DNA from: SIG587 sp045531585
Lineage (GTDB): Bacteria > Bacillota > Clostridia > Oscillospirales > Acutalibacteraceae
Length of the DNA: 64,000 nt
Direction: 5' to 3'
Assembly: GCA_045531585.1 (NCBI GenBank)
Contig: JAZSEH010000018.1
Span: 1 to 64,000, forward strand
Positions 44,354-51,993 of this stretch are shown here, one piece after another; the stretch's first letter is position 1; each line of letters begins with the position of its first letter. The notes beneath the pieces are model-generated. The model was given only the letters and a program-made list of their open reading frames with translations. It was not told where the DNA came from and did not search any database. The position numbers and the translations under genes were made by a program.

Positions 44354-45652
44354 CTATTTGTTTTTATTTTCGTTAGCAGCTGTAAGCTTTGTCTGCCTAC
44401 GCTCCTTAACGTGATCGGGAATGGGGTGTATTTCCCCTGCAGCTGCAAGGGCCTGACGAGTAAGCAGAGGTCCTACAAGCTCATAGATAAGAACTGCAAA
44501 AAGTGTAATGTTACGGATGAGGTTACCCTGAGCTCCAAGCTGCATGGCTGTGGTGCACATTCCAAGGGCAACACCTGCCTGCGGAAGCAGGGTTATACCC
44601 AGATATTTACATATTTTAGGCCCACAGTGGGTAAGCTTTGCACTGTAGAGAGTACCAAAGTATTTACCTGCGGAACGGGTAAGAATATATACCGCGCCTA
44701 TTATAATGATAGCAACGTCGGTAAATACGCCCAGCTCCAGCTCTGCACCGCTTATAACAAAGAACAGGGCAAAAAGCGGCGAGGTCCATTTATCGGAGGC
44801 GGCCATAAGGTCGTGAGAAAGAGGACATATATTGCAGAACACTGTGCCAAGCATCATACATACAAGAAGGGAAGAAAACTGTATATGCACAGGGCCTACG
44901 TGGAAATCCATCATAGAAAGTGATGCCGTAAGGAACACCGCACCTATGGTAAGATTAAGGCGGTTGGTATTGGAGTTGAACAGTTTTTCAAGTTGAGTGA
45001 GTACCCAGCCCATAGCTGCGCCAAGCAACAGCGAGCATATTATCTCAATTATTGGATTTACGATTATAGATATAAGGTCTATCTGGCCGCTTACAAGGGT
45101 TTTGGCTATGCCGAAGGATACCGCAAAAACCACAAGGCCTACGGCATCATCAAGGGCAACTATAGGCAGAAGAAGCTTTGTAAGGGGACCGTGAGCCTTA
45201 TACTGACGGACAACCATAAGGGTGGCGGCAGGTGCGGTGGCCGTTGCTATGGCACCAAGTGTTATTACCTGTGCAAGGGTGAATTTTTCAGGCATGGCAA
45301 GGTGAATTAAATAAAGACCGATATCAACAAAAAGGGTTGCTGTTATAGCCTGAAGCACACCAATGACAAAGGCCTGCTTACCTGTCTTTTTAAGGTCATC
45401 AACCCTGAATTCGTTACCTATTGAAAAGGCTATAAAGCCAAGGGCCACTTCACTTACAAGGGAAAGGCCGGAAACCGAATCTGCAGTGGGGAAACCAAGA
45501 CCGTCTATCCCTAAAGCGCCGATGCAGTACGGACCTATTAAAACGCCTGCAATCAGGTATGCCGTAACAGAGGGCAGCTTTAAGGGCTTAAAGAGCCTTG
45601 TCATAAGAAGTCCTGCAAGCAGGGCGATGGATACTGATAATAGTGTACTCAC
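44354..45652 (-). CDS. CPA2-type cation:proton antiporter (Kef/NapA-like)
   Basis: 432 residues with about twelve transmembrane helices. It starts with GTG (SVSIALLAGLLMTRLFKPLK), has ITLGAIATATAPAATLMVV and LPIVALDDAVGLVVFAVSFG near 140-175, where the DD pair is the ion-binding aspartates, typical of CPA2 Na+(K+)/H+ antiporters. The C-terminus is charged and short, without a TrkA-N domain. It exchanges sodium or potassium for protons; ion specificity is unclear. It is an isolated unit with its own promoter. Confidence 0.88.
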   Translation of the reverse strand: MSTLLSVSIALLAGLLMTRLFKPLKLPSVTAYLIAGVLIGPYCIGALGIDGLGFPTADSVSGLSLVSEVALGFIAFSIGNEFRVDDLKKTGKQAFVIGVLQAITATLFVDIGLYLIHLAMPEKFTLAQVITLGAIATATAPAATLMVVRQYKAHGPLTKLLLPIVALDDAVGLVVFAVSFGIAKTLVSGQIDLISIIVNPIIEIICSLLLGAAMGWVLTQLEKLFNSNTNRLNLTIGAVFLTASLSMMDFHVGPVHIQFSSLLVCMMLGTVFCNICPLSHDLMAASDKWTSPLFALFFVISGAELELGVFTDVAIIIIGAVYILTRSAGKYFGTLYSAKLTHCGPKICKYLGITLLPQAGVALGMCTTAMQLGAQGNLIRNITLFAVLIYELVGPLLTRQALAAAGEIHPIPDHVKERRQTKLTAANENKNK

Positions 45653-45696
45653 TTGAAAATCGCTTCCTTAACAATTTATTAAAAAATCACCAATGA

Positions 45697-45725
45697 AGTA
45701 TAACACAACTACATCTAAAAAACAA
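45697..45725 (-). promoter_or_regulatory. Promoter of the antiporter gene
   Basis: TTGTTT (45725-45720) and TATACT (45702-45697) on the minus strand with a 17-base spacer, about 45 bases before the GTG start. Confidence 0.65.
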
Positions 45726-45740
45726 GGAATTTAAAGCACA

Positions 45741-45768
45741 AAAAACCAACCACCAAGGGTTGGTTTTT
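45741..45768. terminator. Terminator after the DUF4091/HAD remnant unit
   Basis: An 11-bp stem (45741-45751 with 45758-45768) with six-base loop; A5 on one side and T5 on the other make it usable in both directions. For the minus strand it closes the DUF4091 operon. Confidence 0.75.
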
Positions 45769-45776
45769 TGGTGATT

Positions 45777-45858
45777 TTAAAGCAATTCCTCAAAGGTTTT
45801 TTTAGCGCGTTGAGTCAACAAAGGTACCGTCAAGGTCAAAAACGTAGATATTGCTCAT
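45777..45858 (-). pseudogene. Remnant of a HAD-superfamily phosphatase gene
   Basis: The ATG overlaps the DUF4091 stop (TAATG) and encodes MSNIYVFDLDGTFVDSTR, the textbook HAD motif I (VFDLDGT, nucleophile and general-acid aspartates), then stops at 45802-45804. In the next frame the sequence continues RAKKTFEELL and stops at 45777-45779, plausibly the old C-terminal end. So only the first ~17 and last ~9 codons of a HAD gene of 200 or more codons appear to survive, joined by a deletion with a frame change. The gene was translationally coupled to the DUF4091 gene. Confidence 0.72.
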
Positions 45859-47537
45859 TAAAGCTTCTCCATTATCATTTCATCAATTCTATCGCGAACC
45901 TTTTGCATAAGTGCGGTATTATCTATAACGTTTTTAAAGGTTATTGTACCGATTAGCTCTTCAATTTCGGCCACTACGGCATCCTTACCGTAGAACTGCT
46001 CGCAAAGCTTTAATGCACGGATATCCTCAAGGCCTTGTCTGAAAGCAATTATTCTCAGAGACTCCCATGCCTCACCCTTTGAACCGGGGTAAACGCTTAC
46101 GGCATCACCACCGCCTGCCCAATAGCCTGCGTTGCCGTTAAGGAAGGGGTTAACCTGATTTATGGAGTGCATACTGTTATAGAAGTTGTAACCCCATTGT
46201 AAAAAGCCTTCAATACCGTATTTATACATCTGATAGCCGATGCTTCTGGTTCTGGCTGAATGCATACACATAAAGCGGTTACTGTAGCTTACCCAAGGAC
46301 TGCAGCAGTAGTATACCCAGCGCTCCTTTATGTCCTCCTTAGCAAAGTCCTCAATAACATTACTTACAGGAACGGGGATTTCGGTTATTCCCTGCTTATA
46401 GAATTCAACGTGGCTTAATGCATCGATAATTTTATAATCCTTTATAATGTCGATAATATTTCCTTTGTTTTTCTTATACTGCTCAAGATGCTCCTCCACA
46501 GGCTCATCAGAGATATGGAAATACACGTTTTCTTTATTAATACCTTTTCCTTCGATATAGGAGACGAACTCCTTAAGGAAGGTGCGTAAGAAGGTTACGT
46601 ATTCTTCACCCAAGGCGTCGGTTTCCCAACCGAAAATTTTCTTATATTCCCCATCAACCGTTGCCATTACCTTAGGTGCGTGCTTTGCGCCCCACTGTGT
46701 AAACAGGTGGGAAATTTCGTAATACTTAACACCACAGCGCTTGCAAATTTCAATCCATCTGTCAACAAGAGCAAAATCAAAGGAATACTCGCCGCCGTTT
46801 ACGGTAACACCCACAAGCTGTGTGGTGGTACGCTCGCCCCCAACCGCTGTATCAAGAGGAGGGGTGAAAACAGGCATAAGAATCATATTTATACCATTTT
46901 TAACTGCGGTGCGGATGAAGTTTTCGCATATTTCAAAGTGGCGGTCGCTCCAAACGTCCTGACAGTAGTAGTCAGCAAGACAATCGGCATAAAACCACTG
47001 TGTAACCTTGGTTTCCTGTTCAGGCAGGCAGGTGTTTATAACCTCTACCTCAACGGTATTTTCGCTAACGGTCTCCCCTGCTTTATTTATAACAGATACT
47101 GTAAGGGGATAACTGCCTGCGGCAAGGTTATGATCCTCTTTTATCTCAACGTAAATGCTTTGAAGTATCTGCTTAACAATACATATTTCATCTACATATG
47201 TAAGAGGCACAACAACATCGGGATAAAGGCCGGGTGTGGTGCGTACAAGACCGGCATCCTGTTTAAGTGCAGTTTTTGCGGTACAGCACACAGGCACATA
47301 ATTGGGTACGCTCTCTACAGTGCGAAGAGTTACGGCAGAGGCAAGCTCTCCCCTGATTTCCACCTTATACTTCTCGTTAAAAATGAAGTAGTCACCTTCA
47401 TCACCATTATAGGTTAAAAACTGAAAGGCGCCACCGGTGTTTTTATAAATACGCAGTTTTTTTATTTCCTCAAAATCTGCCGGTGTTTGGTCAACGAAGC
47501 ATTTTTCCATGGAGGATACTATTTTGGTTTCAATCAT
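45858..47537 (-). CDS. DUF4091-domain protein, probable cytoplasmic carbohydrate-active enzyme
   Basis: About 559 residues. An N-terminal beta-rich region (residues ~1-170) precedes a TIM-barrel-like glycoside-hydrolase part (NGINMILMPVFTPPLD near 215-230, VYFHISDEPVEEHLEQY near 340-356 with acidic residues that could be catalytic) and a C-terminal DUF4091 end (KYGIEGFLQWGYNFYNS, then SVYPGSKGEAWESLRI). No signal peptide is visible, so it should act inside the cell on imported sugars. The substrate is unknown. It overlaps the upstream radical SAM gene by 8 bp; AAAGG lies nine bases before the chosen ATG. Confidence 0.78.
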   Translation of the reverse strand: MIETKIVSSMEKCFVDQTPADFEEIKKLRIYKNTGGAFQFLTYNGDEGDYFIFNEKYKVEIRGELASAVTLRTVESVPNYVPVCCTAKTALKQDAGLVRTTPGLYPDVVVPLTYVDEICIVKQILQSIYVEIKEDHNLAAGSYPLTVSVINKAGETVSENTVEVEVINTCLPEQETKVTQWFYADCLADYYCQDVWSDRHFEICENFIRTAVKNGINMILMPVFTPPLDTAVGGERTTTQLVGVTVNGGEYSFDFALVDRWIEICKRCGVKYYEISHLFTQWGAKHAPKVMATVDGEYKKIFGWETDALGEEYVTFLRTFLKEFVSYIEGKGINKENVYFHISDEPVEEHLEQYKKNKGNIIDIIKDYKIIDALSHVEFYKQGITEIPVPVSNVIEDFAKEDIKERWVYYCCSPWVSYSNRFMCMHSARTRSIGYQMYKYGIEGFLQWGYNFYNSMHSINQVNPFLNGNAGYWAGGGDAVSVYPGSKGEAWESLRIIAFRQGLEDIRALKLCEQFYGKDAVVAEIEELIGTITFKNVIDNTALMQKVRDRIDEMIMEKL

Positions 47538-48414
47538 TTTCATCATCCTTTAGATAATTATTTAAAAAATTAAGCACGCGCTTTTTGTCTGCCGACCAAA
47601 GCGGCGCTATAAGATGCTTTTTAGCACCGTCCCCCGTTATTCTGTGCACTACAACGTTTTGGGGAAGGATTTTTATACATTTTTTAAGTACGCGAGCATA
47701 TTGCTCCAAGGTAAGGCAGTTGAATTTTCCTGCCTGATAGTCACGTTCAAGGTCGGTACCCTTGATAACGTATAAAAGATGAAACTTAACGCCGTTTGTT
47801 CCTGCAAGAACGGCCTGACGGGTGGTTTCCTCCATCATTTCGGCATTTTCACCGGGGAGGCCTAAAATTATATGGGTTACAACCTCAAGCCCTGCGGCCT
47901 TTAATCTTTTAACGGCATCAAAATACACGCTTGTTTCGTAACCTCTTCGGATATAGCGCACCGTTTCCTCATGCACGGTTTGAAGGCCAAGTTCAATGCT
48001 TACGGGCTTTATTTCATTTATCCGTTTAAGAAGTTCAATTACCTCATCCGGCAGGCAGTCGGGCCTGGTGCCAATGGCAAGTCCTACTATATAATCGGGC
48101 GCTATTGCCTGCAGATATAATTCCTCAAGGTAGTCTACGAGTGCATAGGTATTTGTAAAGGCCTGAAAATAGGCTATATATTTACCGTTTTTGTTTTTAG
48201 CCTCTACCCTTTTCTTGGCTTTTTCAAGCTGATTAGTAACGCTTTCGCACTGCTTCTCGGCAAATTCACCGCCACCAAGAGACGAGCAGAAAATGCAGCC
48301 CTTACTGCCTACGGTTCCGTCACGGTTGGGGCAGGTAAAGCCGCCGTTCAAGGACAGCTTATACACCTTGAAGCCGAATTTTTCCTTATAATACTGATTC
48401 AAAGTTTTATACAT
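47530..48414 (-). CDS. TIGR01212-family radical SAM protein (YtqA-like)
   Basis: About 294 residues. It starts YKTLNQYYKEKFGFKVYKLSL, then GFTCPNRDGTVGSKGCIFCSSLGGGEFA, where the cluster cysteines are C-x(11)-C-x2-C near residues 24-39 (the unusual spacing of this family), followed by YFQAFTNTYA and GLAIGTRPDCLPDEV. The reaction is not established. I chose the ATG at 48414, not the TTG at 48456: a consensus promoter (48421-48449) lies between them. Confidence 0.9.
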   Translation of the reverse strand: MYKTLNQYYKEKFGFKVYKLSLNGGFTCPNRDGTVGSKGCIFCSSLGGGEFAEKQCESVTNQLEKAKKRVEAKNKNGKYIAYFQAFTNTYALVDYLEELYLQAIAPDYIVGLAIGTRPDCLPDEVIELLKRINEIKPVSIELGLQTVHEETVRYIRRGYETSVYFDAVKRLKAAGLEVVTHIILGLPGENAEMMEETTRQAVLAGTNGVKFHLLYVIKGTDLERDYQAGKFNCLTLEQYARVLKKCIKILPQNVVVHRITGDGAKKHLIAPLWSADKKRVLNFLNNYLKDDEND

Positions 48415-48420
48415 ACCCTC

Positions 48421-48449
48421 ATTATATCTACACAAGGTTTTAATGTCAA
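48421..48449 (-). promoter_or_regulatory. Promoter of the radical SAM/DUF4091 operon
   Basis: Consensus TTGACA (48449-48444) and consensus TATAAT (48426-48421), spacer 17. Only six bases (GAGGGT) lie between the -10 box and the ATG, so transcription would start at or next to the start codon. Confidence 0.85.
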
Positions 48450-48459
48450 TTATCAAATG

Positions 48460-48488
48460 TTGTTTTTTGGTTTAAAATTTGTTACAAT
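48460..48488 (+). promoter_or_regulatory. Promoter of the Nudix gene
   Basis: TTGTTT (48460-48465) and TACAAT (48483-48488), spacer 17, on the plus strand; back to back with the radical SAM promoter. Confidence 0.6.
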
Positions 48489-48511
48489 ATGGTAAAAAGG
48501 AAGTGAATGTA

Positions 48512-48982
48512 ATGCGAAACACTACGCTGTGCTATATACAAAACGGAAAGGGTCAGACCCTGCTTTTACACCGTGTAAAAAAGGAGAATGACCTTAACAA
48601 GGATAAATGGATAGGAGTTGGCGGAAAGTTTGAGGATAAGGAAAGCCCTGAGGACTGTCTTTTAAGGGAAGTTAAGGAGGAAACAGGACTTACCCTTACA
48701 AGCTATAAATACCGTGGAATAGTTACATTTATATCTGATAAATGGGAAACCGAATATATGCACCTGTTTACAGCGGACGGTTTTACAGGGGACCTTATTC
48801 CCTGTGAGGAGGGCACCCTTGAATGGGTGGATAACGATAAGGTTGAAGGTCTTCCCACCTGGGAGGGAGACCGCATATTTTTAAGGCTCATAAAAGAAAA
48901 TGTTCCCTTTTTCTCGCTAAAGCTTGAGTATGAGGGTGAGAGGCTTGTGAATGCCGCGCTGGACGGTAAAAAAATAAAATGA
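48512..48982 (+). CDS. Nudix hydrolase, MutT/8-oxo-dGTPase type
   Basis: 156 residues from the ATG at 48512, which has AGGAAG upstream. The Nudix box is complete: GGKFEDKESPEDCLLREVKEETGL written in part (GGKFEDKESPED and LLREVKEETGL), fitting Gx5Ex7REUxEExGU at ~37-60. It begins NTTLCYIQNGKGQTLLLHRV, as in the MutT branch acting on oxidised dGTP or other nucleoside diphosphate compounds. Substrate is unproven. A single-gene unit divergent from the radical SAM gene, with a strong terminator. Confidence 0.9.
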   Translation: MRNTTLCYIQNGKGQTLLLHRVKKENDLNKDKWIGVGGKFEDKESPEDCLLREVKEETGLTLTSYKYRGIVTFISDKWETEYMHLFTADGFTGDLIPCEEGTLEWVDNDKVEGLPTWEGDRIFLRLIKENVPFFSLKLEYEGERLVNAALDGKKIK

Positions 48983-48990
48983 TTTCATTT

Positions 48991-49031
48991 AAAAGAACAA
49001 GCAGAACGGGTTTCGTTCTGCTTGTTCTTTT
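48991..49031 (+). terminator. Intrinsic terminator of the Nudix gene
   Basis: A perfect 17-bp stem (48991-49007 with 49015-49031), seven-base loop, ending in TTTT. A-rich flank on the other side makes it bidirectional, so it may also end the xyl transcript. Confidence 0.92.
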
Positions 49032-49142
49032 ATTCATATTTATTTTGTCACTAATTTTTACTGAGCTAATTGCTTAAAGCATCAGGTCGATAACCGCCAA
49101 CAAGAAAATAATACGCTTTTATTCCGTTAACACAATATTTCT

Positions 49143-49286
49143 CTATTTAAACAGAATTTCATTAACAATGCTTTGAAGATATTCCTGTCTGCCGCTGGAG
49201 GGCATTTGAGGTGCGCCCATTTCTTCCGCCTGCTTTGCAAGCTCCTCAAGGGTGGTGCTTCCCTCAAGAATTTTCCTTCCGATTTC
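49143..49286 (-). pseudogene. Duplicated 3' end of xylA
   Basis: Encodes EIGRKILEGSTTLEELAKQ through to QSIVNEILFK and a stop, the last 47 or so residues of xylose isomerase. Bases 49177-49286 are identical to 50701-50810 in the intact xylA; the last 34 bases (49143-49176) differ at several positions (QSIVNE here, QSVINE in the intact gene). No xylA start or body is attached; an ATG coupled to the GH43 stop reads through a 13-residue junction into it. It marks a duplication or recombination boundary. Confidence 0.9.
49177..49286. repeat. 110-bp direct repeat, distal copy
   Basis: Identical to 50701-50810 and in the same orientation; the two copies flank the GH43 gene with a period of 1,524 bp. 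Confidence 0.95.
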
Positions 49287-49324
49287 CCCCGATAGCGGAC
49301 AAAAGGGGGCCGTTCCCGAAAGCA

Positions 49325-50590
49325 TCACTTCTCGCTGTCAGGTTCTCTGATAAAGTGAAAACTGTCAATGCAAAGCTCGGTTCCCTTTTCCGGTCTTAAT
49401 ACGAGGACTACATCGGATGTATCATCAAGTTTAGTGTCAAAGCGGAAAAAATCATTGCGGCGACAGTACCATTCATAGGAATCTGTCGGATGTTCTGCCT
49501 TAATCATACCGAGGAGAGGTCCGTTTTCTCCACCGGTTCTCACCTCGATAACGGCTTTGCCTCCGACACAGTAGTAATCAAGAGAAAAGCCGGTTTTATC
49601 TGAAAGATTATGGAGCTTCGGATATGTCAGCACAGCTTTTTCAGTGCACGCAACCAGAAAGCCAAAGAGGCACCTGTTTTCTTTTTTTCTGACATTTACC
49701 CCTTTCATATACCACTCGGCTTCGATTCGGTTCCAATCAGAATCATATTGACCGACACCGTATTCTACAATAAGAGGGTCGGTAACCAATTCGCCGTTTT
49801 CCTTGATATGAACGTAGCAAAGACCGCTTGACCGATAGTATTCTTGCTCCTTTACGGTAATTGCCTGAAAAATTTGACCGTTCCACTCGCAGAAACTGCT
49901 GTGATCAATGGTTGACGCAGTATGTCCGATAAAATGATACGGGCCGTAAACACTGTCTGAAACCGCGTAAAATCCGCCGTAGCTGAGATAATACTTTCCG
50001 CCGAATTTATTGAGCGAAGCTTTGTCGTCTCCACAGTGATCAAGTGTGATTTTTCTCGGCGTTTCGGCAAAAGAAATCATATCTTCATTGAGCCGTGCGA
50101 TATAATATCCGCATCCCTCTCCGTAGCACCATTCAGGACCACCAAACACAAGATAATACTCTCCGTCGTCATCCTCAAATACAGCCGGGTCATATTCTGT
50201 TGTTTTTGTTAAAGTGCCGTCAAGCATAGGTTTTCCAAGCGCATCTTTAAAAGGACCGCCGGGATTATCGGCGACAGCCACACCGATTCTGTTATTCCCA
50301 TCGGAAAAATAAAAGTAATATCTGCCGTTTCTCTTCGCAGCATCAACCGCCCAACATCTGTCAGACGGACCCATAAAGAATTCTTCGGGATGAACGACCG
50401 ATTCGAGAGTCCATTCAACCGCATCGGAAGAAGACCATATCTGCCAGTCGTGCATACAGAAATTCCTTGTATACACAATCGCGTCATGAGAGGCATACAG
50501 ATACATTTTTCCGTCAAAAATATGTATGTGTGGGTCACATACACCCCTGCCCGGAATGACAGGATTTTTAGCCGAGATTATCCTTTCCAT
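49325..50590 (-). CDS. Glycoside hydrolase family 43-like protein
   Basis: About 421 residues, starting at the ATG at 50590 with GGAG seven bases upstream. The five-bladed propeller of GH43 is suggested by NPVIPGRGVCDPHIHIFDGKMYLY in parts (VCDPHIHIF with the catalytic-base Asp, GKMYLYASHD), EYDPAVFEDDDGEYYLVFGGP, and a C-terminal region (~300-420) like a CBM6-type beta-sandwich (YCVGGKAVIEVRTGGENGP). GH43 enzymes are beta-xylosidases and arabinofuranosidases. No signal peptide, so it would act on imported oligosaccharides. Codon use (TCG, CTC, GTC, GCG, AGA) differs from neighbours, and xylA 3'-end copies flank it, both signs of transfer. Confidence 0.85.
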   Translation of the reverse strand: MERIISAKNPVIPGRGVCDPHIHIFDGKMYLYASHDAIVYTRNFCMHDWQIWSSSDAVEWTLESVVHPEEFFMGPSDRCWAVDAAKRNGRYYFYFSDGNNRIGVAVADNPGGPFKDALGKPMLDGTLTKTTEYDPAVFEDDDGEYYLVFGGPEWCYGEGCGYYIARLNEDMISFAETPRKITLDHCGDDKASLNKFGGKYYLSYGGFYAVSDSVYGPYHFIGHTASTIDHSSFCEWNGQIFQAITVKEQEYYRSSGLCYVHIKENGELVTDPLIVEYGVGQYDSDWNRIEAEWYMKGVNVRKKENRCLFGFLVACTEKAVLTYPKLHNLSDKTGFSLDYYCVGGKAVIEVRTGGENGPLLGMIKAEHPTDSYEWYCRRNDFFRFDTKLDDTSDVVLVLRPEKGTELCIDSFHFIREPDSEK

Positions 50591-50666
50591 TTGCTTACTC
50601 CAATCCACGTTATTTTTTAATAAATTATAATAATCAATCAGGATTTATCAACAACAATAGTTCTGT

Positions 50667-51983
50667 TTATTTAAACAAAATTTCGTTAATGACGCTTTGC
50701 AGATATTCCTGTCTGCCGCTGGAGGGCATTTGAGGTGCGCCCATTTCTTCCGCCTGCTTTGCAAGCTCCTCAAGGGTGGTGCTTCCCTCAAGAATTTTCC
50801 TTCCGATTTCTCCCTCGAATGAGGAATACTTTTCTTTTACAAAAGCATCTATTCTGCCATCCTCAATAATTTCGGCGGCCTTTATAAGACCAAGAGCAAA
50901 GGTATCCATACCAAGAATAAAGGCGTGGAACATATCCTCTACCGTATAGCTTGGTCTGCGTGTTTTGGAATCGAAGTTAAAGCCGCCTGTAAGGCCGCCT
51001 GCCTTCAGCACCTCGTACATACACATGGTTGCATCATACACATTTGCAGGGAATTCATCGGTATCCCAGCCAAGCAGCAGGTCACCCTGGTTTGCATCAA
51101 TGGAGCCGAGCATTCCGTTTATTGCCGATACGCGCAGCTCGTGCTGGAAGGTATGTCCTGCAAGGGTTGCATGGTTTGCCTCTATGTTCATTTTAAAGTC
51201 CTTATCAAGGCCATAGTATCTAAGGAAGCCTATTGCCGTTGCGGCATCAAAATCATACTGATGTTTCATCGGCTCCTTTGGTTTAGGCTCTATGTAAAAA
51301 TCACCCTCAAAACCTATTGAACGGCCATATTCCACCGCCATTTTCATAAGGCGTGCAATATTTTCCTGTTCAAGCTTCATATCGGTGTTGAGCAGGGTTT
51401 CATAGCCCTCTCTTCCGCCCCAGAAAACATAACCCTTACCGCCAAGCTTAACGGTTAAATCCAGTGCTTTTTTTACCTGTGCTGCCGCAAAGCAGAAAAC
51501 CTCTGCAGAATTGGTACTGCCTGCACCGTTCATAAAACGGGGATTAGAGAACATATTGGCGGTTCCCCAAAGGCATTTTATGCCTGTTGCTTTCATTTTA
51601 CTCAGGATATAGTCGGTTATCTCGTCAAGGCGACGGTTGGTTTCCTTTATATCATCTGCTTCAGGAACCAAGTCAACGTCGTGGAAGCAAAAATATTTTA
51701 TGCCAAGCTTGCTCATAAACTCAAAGCCTGCATCCACCTTTGCCTTTGCGTGCTCCATAGTCCCCTTCTGAGCACCGAAGGATTTATCGGCGGTATCTCT
51801 GCCGAACATATCGGTGCCCGCGGCGCAAAGATTATGCCACCAAGCCATTGCAAAGGGCAGATGCTCTTCCATTCTCTTGCCCAATATAACGCGGTCAGCA
51901 TCATAGAATTTAAAGGCTAAAGGATTTTTACTATCCTTTCCTTCGTATTTAATTGTTGGTATTCCTTTAAATATCTCACTCAT
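50667..51983 (-). CDS. xylA: Xylose isomerase
   Basis: 438 residues, class II xylose isomerase. FCFHDVDLVPEAD near 100 holds the catalytic His/Asp, YVFWGGREGYETL near 185, and FYIEPKPKEPMKHQYDFD near 230-247 the metal-binding Glu. It interconverts D-xylose and D-xylulose. Its 3' end is the donor or recipient of the repeat pair around the GH43 gene; the last codons (QSVINEILFK) belong to the incoming-type tail. It follows xylB by 10 bp. Confidence 0.97.
   Translation of the reverse strand: MSEIFKGIPTIKYEGKDSKNPLAFKFYDADRVILGKRMEEHLPFAMAWWHNLCAAGTDMFGRDTADKSFGAQKGTMEHAKAKVDAGFEFMSKLGIKYFCFHDVDLVPEADDIKETNRRLDEITDYILSKMKATGIKCLWGTANMFSNPRFMNGAGSTNSAEVFCFAAAQVKKALDLTVKLGGKGYVFWGGREGYETLLNTDMKLEQENIARLMKMAVEYGRSIGFEGDFYIEPKPKEPMKHQYDFDAATAIGFLRYYGLDKDFKMNIEANHATLAGHTFQHELRVSAINGMLGSIDANQGDLLLGWDTDEFPANVYDATMCMYEVLKAGGLTGGFNFDSKTRRPSYTVEDMFHAFILGMDTFALGLIKAAEIIEDGRIDAFVKEKYSSFEGEIGRKILEGSTTLEELAKQAEEMGAPQMPSSGRQEYLQSVINEILFK
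50701..50810. repeat. 110-bp direct repeat, proximal copy (inside xylA)
   Basis: Coding sequence for xylose isomerase residues near 395-430, identical to 49177-49286. Confidence 0.95.
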
Positions 51984-51993
51984 TTTGATTACC

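Noticed and set aside
46680..47417. A 245-codon plus-strand frame
   Set aside because: Antisense to the DUF4091 gene, no RBS, no recognisable domain.
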